DNA of 64,000 nt, taken from NCBI RefSeq assembly GCF_040730185.1, contig NZ_CP160402.1, positions 4,340,001 through 4,404,000 of the forward strand. The letters run 5' to 3'. Under the pieces are notes generated by a model. That model had not been told where the DNA came from. It saw only the letters and a program-made list of their open reading frames with translations, and searched no databases. Positions within the stretch are counted from its first letter, which is position 1; every line of letters starts with the position of its first letter. Positions 57,847 to 64,000 of this stretch are shown here, one piece after another. This DNA is from Streptomyces sp. Je 1-332. GTDB taxonomy: Bacteria; Actinomycetota; Actinomycetes; Streptomycetales; Streptomycetaceae. The translations under genes and the position numbers were made by a program.

Positions 57847-58947
57847 GTGTCCAAAAAGCCGGTGAGCACACAGGCCAGGAGCGCTGGGAAGGTGAAAGCC
57901 TGCCCGGATTCCGCTGTGGGCGAACAGGCTTCCGCTGAACCAGAGAATGCGACAAAAGGGACAAAAGTGCCACCGGTGAGGAAGCCTTCGGAGAAGAAAC
58001 AGGCCACCCCGGCCGCGGCGGAATCCACCCCGGCCAAGAAGACCGCTGCGGCCAAGAAGGCCACCCCGACCAAGAAGGCCACCCCGGCCAAGAAGACCGC
58101 CCCCGCGAACAAGAAGACCGCCCCCGCGAAGAAGCCCACGCCCGCACCCACGCCCACGCCCAAAGCCAAAGCCGACGCCAAGCCCGAGTCCCACACCGCC
58201 CTCGTCCGCCGAGCCCGCCGCATCAACCGCGAGCTCGCCGAGGTGTACTCGTACGCCCACCCCGAGTTGGACTTCGAGAACCCCTTCGAGCTGCTGATCG
58301 CCACGGTCCTGTCCGCGCAGACGACCGACCTGCGGGTGAACCAGACGACTCCGCGCCTCTTCGCCGCGTACCCGACCCCGGAGGACCTCGCGGCCGCCAA
58401 CCCCGACGAGGTCGAGGAGTTGATCCGGCCGACCGGGTTCTTCCGGGCGAAGACGAAGTCGATCATGGGACTCGCCACGGCACTACGGGACAACCACGGC
58501 GGCGAGGTCCCCGGCCGCATAGAGGACCTGGTCAAGCTGCCCGGCGTAGGACGCAAGACCGCGTTCGTCGTGCTCGGGAACGCTTTCGGTGTCCCTGGAC
58601 TGACTGTGGACACCCACTTCGGGCGGCTCGTCCGGCGCTGGAAGTGGACCGAGGAGACCGACCCGGTGAAGGTCGAGGCCGCCATCGCCGACCTCTTCCC
58701 GAAGAGCGAGTGGACGATGCTCTCGCACCGAGTGATCTTCCACGGCCGCCGGATCTGCCACTCCCGCAAGCCCGCCTGCGGCGCCTGCCCGATCGCCGAG
58801 CTCTGTCCGTCGTACGGAGAGGGCGAGACCGACCCGGAGAAGGCGAAGAAGCTCCTGAAGTACGAGATGGGCGGTCTGCCCGGCCAGCGCCTCAAGCCCC
58901 CGCCGGACTACCCCGGGAAGCCCGCGCCCCCGCTCGGCGCCGCATGA
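57847..58947 (+). CDS. nth: Endonuclease III with basic N-terminal extension
   Basis: 366 residues from GTG 57847. The first 115 residues are Lys/Ala/Pro/Thr-rich with repeats of the type TPAKKT, histone-tail-like, absent in E. coli Nth (211 residues). The enzyme core has the HhH motif LPGVGRKTA with catalytic Lys, VDTHFGRL with catalytic Asp, and a [4Fe-4S] loop C-x6-C-x2-C-x5-C in [18 protein letters not shown]. It removes oxidised pyrimidines. Divergent from crp. Confidence 0.9.
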   Translation: MSKKPVSTQARSAGKVKACPDSAVGEQASAEPENATKGTKVPPVRKPSEKKQATPAAAESTPAKKTAAAKKATPTKKATPAKKTAPANKKTAPAKKPTPAPTPTPKAKADAKPESHTALVRRARRINRELAEVYSYAHPELDFENPFELLIATVLSAQTTDLRVNQTTPRLFAAYPTPEDLAAANPDEVEELIRPTGFFRAKTKSIMGLATALRDNHGGEVPGRIEDLVKLPGVGRKTAFVVLGNAFGVPGLTVDTHFGRLVRRWKWTEETDPVKVEAAIADLFPKSEWTMLSHRVIFHGRRICHSRKPACGACPIAELCPSYGEGETDPEKAKKLLKYEMGGLPGQRLKPPPDYPGKPAPPLGAA

Positions 58948-59002
58948 GCGAGGAACCAACGAAGGGTCCACAGGCGTTGTCCACAGTTGGACGGGGGTGC
59001 CG

Positions 59003-59875
59003 ATGACGCACGCGAGCGACACGAGCGAGACGACCGACACGAGCGATACGCACATGAGCGATGGGAACGGCTTCGAGGGACACGGCCAGGAGCCCCGACA
59101 AGGATCCGGGGGACCAGGCAGCCCCAACGGACACGCACGCCCCAACGGACACGCGCGCCTCAACTCCGAGAGCCTCGGCTCCGAGCGCCTCAACTCCGAG
59201 CACCTCAGCCCCGTGCGCCTCAGCACCGAAGGACTCCCCGCCTGGCTCGACCCCGTCGCCCGCGCCGCCGACACGGTCCGGCCGACCCAGCTCAGCCGCT
59301 TCCTGCCCCCGGAGAGCGGCGCCGGCCGCCAGTCCGCCGTACTGGTCCTCTTCGGAGAGGGCACACACGGCCCCGAGCTGCTCCTGATGGAGCGTTCCGG
59401 AAGCCTGCGCTCGCACGCGGGCCAGCCCTCCTTCCCCGGCGGCTCCCTCGACCCCGAGGACGGCGACCCGCTGACCGACGGCCCCCTGCGCGCCGCCCTG
59501 CGCGAGGCCGAGGAGGAGACCGGCCTCGACCCCCGAGGCGTCCAGCTCTTCGGCGTGCTGCCCAAGCTCTTCATCCCGGTGAGCGATTTCGTCGTCACGC
59601 CCGTACTGGGTTGGTGGCGATCACCCAGCCCCGTCGGCGTCGTCGATCCGGCCGAGACGGCCCGCGTCTTCACGGTCCCCGTGTCCGATCTCACGGATCC
59701 CGGGAACCGCGCGACGACGGTTCACCCGAGCGGCCACCAAGGCCCGGCCTTCCTCGTCGAATCCGCTCTGGTCTGGGGTTTTACGGCCGGTGTGATCGAC
59801 AGAATCCTGCACTTCGCAGGCTGGGAGCGCCCCTGGGACCGCACCAAGCAGGTGCCGCTCGACTGGCGCGCATGA
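59003..59875 (+). CDS. NUDIX hydrolase, CoA-pyrophosphatase type
   Basis: 290 residues from ATG 59003 (GTG 58997 also in frame). The first 70 residues are low complexity with repeated LNSE/LGSE units. Core: QPSFPGGSLDPEDGDPL, the NUDIX box ALREAEEETGLDPRGV, and VLPKLFIPVSDFVVTPVLGW, which together fit the NUDT7/8-like CoA diphosphatases. It follows nth in the same direction. Confidence 0.88.
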   Translation: MTHASDTSETTDTSDTHMSDGNGFEGHGQEPRQGSGGPGSPNGHARPNGHARLNSESLGSERLNSEHLSPVRLSTEGLPAWLDPVARAADTVRPTQLSRFLPPESGAGRQSAVLVLFGEGTHGPELLLMERSGSLRSHAGQPSFPGGSLDPEDGDPLTDGPLRAALREAEEETGLDPRGVQLFGVLPKLFIPVSDFVVTPVLGWWRSPSPVGVVDPAETARVFTVPVSDLTDPGNRATTVHPSGHQGPAFLVESALVWGFTAGVIDRILHFAGWERPWDRTKQVPLDWRA

Positions 59876-59924
59876 CAAGGTTGCGGGGACGTGGCGACCG
59901 CGATGCGAGGCGAGGATTGAATCG

Positions 59925-61127
59925 GTGAACGTGCTGGACATCCTGTTGGTGGTCGCCGCCGTATGGTTCGCGGTCGTCGGCTACCGCCAGGGATTCGTCG
60001 TCGGCATCCTGTCGGTGATCGGCTTCCTGGGCGGCGGACTCGTCGCGGTGTACCTGCTGCCCGTCATCTGGGGCGCTCTCACGGACGACGAGGGAGCGGT
60101 GAGCACGACGGCCGCCGTCGTCGCCGTCGTCATCGTGATCGTCTGTGCCTCCGTCGGCCAGGCCTTCACCACGCACCTGGGCAACAAGCTCCGCAGATAC
60201 ATCACTTGGCAGCCCGCCCGCGCCCTGGACGCCACGGGCGGCGCACTGGTCAACGTACTGGCGATGCTCCTCGTCGCCTGGCTGATCGGCTCCGCCCTCG
60301 CGGGTACGACGCTGCCGACGGTCGGCAAGGAAGTACGCAACTCCAAGATCCTGCTCGGCGTCTCGCGCACGCTGCCCGACCAGGCCGACACCTGGTTCGC
60401 GGACTTCTCCTCGGTCCTTGCGCGCAACGGCTTCCCGCAGGTCTTCAGCCCGTTCTCGAACGAGCCCATCACCGAGGTCCAGGCCCCCGACCCCAAGCTC
60501 GCCAAGAGCGAGGTCGCCACGAAGGCCCGTCGCTCCATCGTGAAGGTGCAGGGCGAGGCCCGCGGCTGCGGCAAGGTCCTCGAAGGCACCGGCTTCGTCT
60601 TCTCCGAGCGCCGCGTGATGACCAACGCGCACGTGGTCGGCGGCGTGGACGAGCCGACGGTGCAGATAGGCGGGGACGGCAGGACGTACGACGCCAAGGT
60701 CGTGCTCTACGACTGGGAGCGCGACATCGCCGTACTGGACGTGCCGACGCTCGACGCGCCCGCGCTGCAGTTCACGTCGAAGGACGCGGCGAGCGGTGAC
60801 AACGCGATCGTCGCGGGCTTCCCGGAGAACGGGCCGTACGACGTCCGGCCCGCGCGCGTGCGCGGTCGCATCACGGCCAACGGCCCGGACATCTACCACC
60901 GCGGCACCGTTCGCCGCGATGTGTACTCGCTCTACGCGACCGTCCGCCAGGGCAACTCCGGCGGCCCGCTGCTCACGCCCGAAGGCAAGGTCTACGGCGT
61001 GGTGTTCGCGAAGTCCCTCGACGACCCGGACACCGGCTACGCCCTCACCGCCGACGAGGTCCGCGAGGACATCAAGGCAGGCCGCACCGCCAACCAAGAG
61101 GTCGACAGCGAGGGTTGCGCGCTCTAG
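59925..61127 (+). CDS. MarP-like membrane serine protease (CvpA-trypsin)
   Basis: 400 residues. Four N-terminal membrane segments form a CvpA-like domain (VLDILLVVAAVWFAVVGYRQ, VVGILSVIGFLGGGLVAVYL, TAAVVAVVIVIVCASVGQAF, LVNVLAMLLVAWLIGSAL). The periplasmic part is a trypsin-like protease with VMTNAHVVGG (His), WERDIAVLDV (Asp) and RQGNSGGPLL (Ser). Mycobacterial MarP protects against acid and oxidative stress by activating peptidoglycan hydrolase RipA. The neighbours are consistent with Streptomyces SCO3567-like genes. Confidence 0.9.
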   Translation: MNVLDILLVVAAVWFAVVGYRQGFVVGILSVIGFLGGGLVAVYLLPVIWGALTDDEGAVSTTAAVVAVVIVIVCASVGQAFTTHLGNKLRRYITWQPARALDATGGALVNVLAMLLVAWLIGSALAGTTLPTVGKEVRNSKILLGVSRTLPDQADTWFADFSSVLARNGFPQVFSPFSNEPITEVQAPDPKLAKSEVATKARRSIVKVQGEARGCGKVLEGTGFVFSERRVMTNAHVVGGVDEPTVQIGGDGRTYDAKVVLYDWERDIAVLDVPTLDAPALQFTSKDAASGDNAIVAGFPENGPYDVRPARVRGRITANGPDIYHRGTVRRDVYSLYATVRQGNSGGPLLTPEGKVYGVVFAKSLDDPDTGYALTADEVREDIKAGRTANQEVDSEGCAL

Positions 61128-61551
61128 ACGGCGCGCAGCCGGGGGGACGGCCGGGTCAGTCGCGCTTGAGCGAGGCGATCAGTCACGCGTGGCGATGCGA
61201 TCAGTCGCGCGTGAGCGACGCGATCAGTCGCGCGTATGCCTCAGCCGCGCCGAGACCCAGCGGGCCCTGCGGCGCAGGATGTGGGGAATGCCGATGCCTT
61301 GAGCGGGGCCCTCATGGCCCGGATCATGCGGACCGCCCCTCTCACGGCTGTTCAGCGCTGTGGCCGAGCGGCGGTTGCGTGCTGCGTCACTGTAGTCGTG
61401 CGTCCAGCCCATACCCGGACGTCTGCCCGTGCCCCAAGGTCGGTAATCGCGCCCACGGGCCCCAATTGGCCTATGCGGGAGGCAATTGGCCGTTCGAAGG
61501 ACAGGTGTTCGCCAGGCCTCGGCCCAAGGCCCGTTCAGGGCCCCGCACGGC
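61128..61551. other. Intergenic region with tandem repeats
   Basis: 424 bp between convergent genes, no gene seen. TCAGTCGCGC or TCAGTCACGC recurs at 61156, 61179, 61201 and 61224 with a 22-23 bp period, separated by GTGAGCGACGCGA-type spacers. GC-rich hairpins could act as terminators. Confidence 0.65.
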
Positions 61552-62499
61552 CTACCGGTCCGGCTCGGGATCCTTCAGCCAGTTCACCAGCTCGGTGGAG
61601 AAGGCGACGGGGTCCTCCTCCTGCGGGAAGTGCCCCAGGCCGTCGAACAGCCGCCACCGGTAAGGCGCTTCGACGTACTCGCCCGAGCCCGCCGCGCTGC
61701 GCGTGCGCATCACGGGGTCGAGCGAGCCGTGCAGATGCAGCGTGGGAACCCGTACGGGGCGCTTCATGCGCCGGTTGAACTGGATGCCGTCAGGGCGGGC
61801 CATCGACCGCACCATCCAGCGGTACGGCTCGACCGAGCAGTGCGCCGTCGACGGAATCGCCATGGCACGGCGGTACGTGTCCACCGCCTCGTCGTCCGGA
61901 AGCCGCGGCCCCGACCAGTCCCGCACCAGACGCCCCACCAGAGCGGCGTCGTCCGCGACGAGTTGACGCTCCGGCACCCACGGCCGCTGGAAACCCCACA
62001 CGTACGAGGCGGCGGAGGTCTGCTTGCGGTCCGACAGCATCGCCGAGCGCCAGCGCCGCGGGTGCGGCATCGAGGAGACGGCGAGGCGGCGCACCAGCTT
62101 GGGCCGCATCACGGCAGCCGTCCACGCGAGGTAGCCGCCCAGGTCGTGCCCGACGAGCGCGGCGTCAGGCTCGCCGAGCGACCGCACGACGCCCGTGATG
62201 TCGAGCGCGAGGTTCGCCGGGTCGTAGCCCCGCGGCGTACGGTCGCTGCCGCCGACACCCCGCAGGTCCATCGCGACCGCACGGAAGCCCGCGTCGGCGA
62301 GGGCCACCATCTGGTGCCGCCAGGTCCACCAGAACTGCGGGAAGCCGTGCAGGAGCAGCACGAGCGGCCCGTCGCCCATCTCGGCGATGTGGAAGCGGGC
62401 GCCGTTGGCGGCGACGTCCCGGTGCATCCACGGTCCTTCGATGCGTACGAGTGACGTCGGTTGGGCCGGATGGGGGGCGGGCGTGGCGGGGTCCGTCAT
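61552..62499 (-). CDS. Epoxide-hydrolase-like alpha/beta hydrolase
   Basis: 315 residues. HGFPQFWWTW (oxyanion hole), nucleophile Asp in VGHDLGGYLAWTAA, and C-terminal LHGSLDPVMR and GLGHFPQEE match the acid and His of epoxide hydrolases and haloalkane dehalogenases. The Asp nucleophile favours these over esterases. Its start overlaps the stop of the membrane-protein gene (ATGA). Confidence 0.88.
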   Translation of the reverse strand: MTDPATPAPHPAQPTSLVRIEGPWMHRDVAANGARFHIAEMGDGPLVLLLHGFPQFWWTWRHQMVALADAGFRAVAMDLRGVGGSDRTPRGYDPANLALDITGVVRSLGEPDAALVGHDLGGYLAWTAAVMRPKLVRRLAVSSMPHPRRWRSAMLSDRKQTSAASYVWGFQRPWVPERQLVADDAALVGRLVRDWSGPRLPDDEAVDTYRRAMAIPSTAHCSVEPYRWMVRSMARPDGIQFNRRMKRPVRVPTLHLHGSLDPVMRTRSAAGSGEYVEAPYRWRLFDGLGHFPQEEDPVAFSTELVNWLKDPEPDR

Positions 62500-63002
62500 G
62501 AAGACGAGCGTGCCACAGCCGCAGCCTTCTCACTGCCACGGTCGAGGGTGGCACCGGTGACGGGGGCGGGGCCGATCGAACGCGGGTGCGGCTTGACGTT
62601 CTGCAGTACGGCAGCCGTCTCCTTGGCCGAGGCGGCGGCCTTCTGCGGGCCCTTGCCCTTCTTGGCCTTCTTCGCGAAGACGACGCCGATCAGCGCGAGC
62701 ACCCCGGCGACCAGCACGTTCGCCGCGAAGGAGAGCACGAAGCAGATCGCCATGTTCCACCCGCTCCAGGTGCGGATGCCGTACGCGAGGGCGAAGCTCA
62801 GCATCGGCAGCGAGAAGAGCAGCACAGCGCCCGCGGCGGCGAACGCGCCGCCGCCGACCGCACCCCGCTTGACGTCCTGGCGCAGCTGGGCCTTGGCCAG
62901 CGCGATCTCGTCGTGCATCAGGGCGGACATCTCGCTGGTCGCCGTGGAGACCAGCTGGCCGAGGCTGCGTTCGGTGCCGACGGGCCCGTCGGGTGTGCTC
63001 AT
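62496..63002 (-). CDS. Phage-holin-superfamily/DUF1469 membrane protein
   Basis: 168 residues. Start SLGQLVSTATSEMSALMHDE and IALAKAQLRQDVKRGAVGGG are typical of Actinobacterial holin-3-like (YqjE/DUF1469) proteins; two membrane helices follow (AAAGAVLLFSLPMLSFALAY, ICFVLSFAANVLVAGVLALI), then a Lys/Ala-rich cytosolic tail. Not a true phage holin; role unclear. Confidence 0.85.
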   Translation of the reverse strand: MSTPDGPVGTERSLGQLVSTATSEMSALMHDEIALAKAQLRQDVKRGAVGGGAFAAAGAVLLFSLPMLSFALAYGIRTWSGWNMAICFVLSFAANVLVAGVLALIGVVFAKKAKKGKGPQKAAASAKETAAVLQNVKPHPRSIGPAPVTGATLDRGSEKAAAVARSSS

Positions 63003-63110
63003 CGCTTCTCCCCTTCTCCGTAAGTCTGCGTACGTCCGCGCAGGCGTGCTCACCTACGTCTGGTCAGATACGACCGCCCGGCCCATGCCGAGCAGTCAAG
63101 TCTGCTCAGA

Positions 63111-64000
63111 TCATGCCGGACCGTCGTCATCGGCGCGTGCCCCGGCCGACACTTCGGCAAGCCTGCGGTGCTCGGCTGCCTTCTTTTCGTAGATCGCGGC
63201 CATCCGCAGGTGGTACTCCGGCTTGTCCTGTTCGTACACGTCCGGGATGCCGTCGAGGTCGTCGTCGCGCTCCTCCTCGTCGTAAAGGGCGCGGTAGCGG
63301 GCGTTGCGCACCTTGAGCAGGATCCCGGAGAGCACGGCCGCGATGAGAGAGCCCATCAGGACGGCTGCCTTGATCTCGTCGGTGAGCAGCGGGTCCTCGG
63401 TGAAGGCGAGTTCGCCGATCAGGAGCGAGACGGTGAAGCCGATGCCGGCCAGCGAGGCGACCGCGAAGACGTCCGGCCAGGCGAGTTCGTCGTTGAGCTC
63501 GGCCTTGGTGAAGCGGGCGGCGAGCCAGGTGCCGCCGAAGATGCCGACCGCCTTGCCGAGCACGAGACCGAGCACGACACCGAGCGTCTCCGGCTTGGTG
63601 AACACGTCCCCGAGTGCGCCGCCCGACACCGCGACACCCGCGCTGAACAGCGCGAACAGCGGCACGGCGAGTCCGGCGGACAGGGGGCGCACCAGGTGTT
63701 CGATGTGCTCGCCCGGCGAGTGCTCCTCGCCGTCGCGGCGCGTGCAGCGCAGCATCAGGCCCATCGCGACACCGGCGATCGTGGCGTGGATGCCGCTGTT
63801 GTACATCAGCCCCCAGATGACGAGGGCCAGCGGAACGTAGACGTACCAGCCGCGTACGCCCTTGCGGAGCAGCAACCAGAAGACCGCGAGCCCGATGAAC
63901 GCGCCGCCGAGGGCCGCGAAGTTGAGGTCGCTGGTGAAGAACACCGCGATGATCAGGATGGCGAAGAGGTCGTCGACGACGGCGAGCGTGAGCAGGAAGG
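63111..64000 (-). CDS. nhaA: Na+/H+ antiporter NhaA (partial, N-terminus outside window)
   Basis: The frame is open to the window end; 296 codons are visible. From the right edge, LLTLAVVDDLFAILIIAVFF holds the paired Asp residues of the NhaA ion-binding site. Further hydrophobic segments (VYVPLALVIWGLMYNSGIHA, GLAVPLFALFSAGVAV, VFAVASLAGIGFTVSLLIGE) follow. The last 70 residues are a charged cytosolic tail (EERDDDLDGIPDVYEQDKPE) typical of Streptomyces NhaA. It exports sodium in exchange for protons. Confidence 0.92.
   Translation of the reverse strand, partial: FLLTLAVVDDLFAILIIAVFFTSDLNFAALGGAFIGLAVFWLLLRKGVRGWYVYVPLALVIWGLMYNSGIHATIAGVAMGLMLRCTRRDGEEHSPGEHIEHLVRPLSAGLAVPLFALFSAGVAVSGGALGDVFTKPETLGVVLGLVLGKAVGIFGGTWLAARFTKAELNDELAWPDVFAVASLAGIGFTVSLLIGELAFTEDPLLTDEIKAAVLMGSLIAAVLSGILLKVRNARYRALYDEEERDDDLDGIPDVYEQDKPEYHLRMAAIYEKKAAEHRRLAEVSAGARADDDGPA

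Noticed and set aside
62496..63002. Prophage holin
   Set aside because: Context is the conserved chromosomal gene order and no phage genes are near; the family is a common actinobacterial membrane protein.
1..64000. CRISPR array
   Set aside because: All repeats found are either tandem without unique spacers (48427, 51645, 56696, 61156) or isolated pairs, and no cas-like gene is present.

Overview
The window is high-GC actinobacterial DNA, almost certainly Streptomyces. The right third (about 46.9-64 kb) has the gene order of a conserved Streptomyces chromosomal segment: metallophosphoesterase, YqeY-like protein, class A penicillin-binding protein, WblA, a pair of ArsA-type ATPases, DUF4177, RidA, NUDIX, MBL hydrolase, Crp, endonuclease III, CoA-type NUDIX, MarP-like protease, alpha/beta hydrolase, holin-like membrane protein, NhaA. 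I recall this order from the S. coelicolor SCO3564-SCO3580 neighbourhood, but no search was run.

The left two thirds are accessory DNA stacked on the 3' end of a tRNA-Pro(CGG) gene (minus strand, 46772-46845). About 50 bp of the tRNA 3' end and its downstream flank occur three times (4951-5002, 22376-22426, 46763-46812), dividing the DNA into tandem integrated elements. Element A (about 5.0-22.4 kb) is a pSAM2-like actinomycete integrative and conjugative element. It has a KorSA-like GntR repressor with its operators, a Pif-like NUDIX protein, an FtsK-type TraSA translocase, Spd proteins, a RepSA-like initiator carrying two frameshifts, Xis and Int. Element B (about 22.4-46.8 kb) looks like an integrative mobilizable element: relaxase, MobC, a DUF2637 membrane protein, a DnaB-like helicase, an XRE regulator, an Xis-like protein and a tyrosine integrase with an inserted LacI-type helix-turn-helix. 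The DNA left of 4.95 kb ends in a third, B-like right end and holds an IS630 remnant, short genes and one frameshifted gene. Its left boundary is not visible.

The most interesting cargo is in element A at 8785-14173. An adenine-type DNA methyltransferase is divergent from a translationally coupled operon encoding (i) a protein with an N-terminal Hsp90/MutL-like GHKL ATPase domain and a C-terminal histidine kinase, (ii) a receiver-domain response regulator with an unknown C-terminal domain, and (iii) a ComEC-like metallo-beta-lactamase-fold hydrolase. Codon use is visibly more AT-rich than in the neighbours. I do not recognise this combination as a named system; a phage-defence or self/non-self signalling role is an inference.

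Other cargo: a possible minimal RiPP locus at the far left (39-aa peptide, JmjC/cupin oxygenase, serine hydrolase, under a YheO-like regulator); four GAF-ANTAR proteins plus a STAS protein (22.6-26.5 kb) beside an array of strong hairpins; a compact operon of cell-wall-type enzymes (DapF, D-Ala-D-Ala-ligase-like ATP-grasp, C39-like peptidase, free-standing MurF C-terminal domain; 28.1-32.2 kb); and a four-gene operon of unknown function next to the element B integrase (42.2-46.2 kb).
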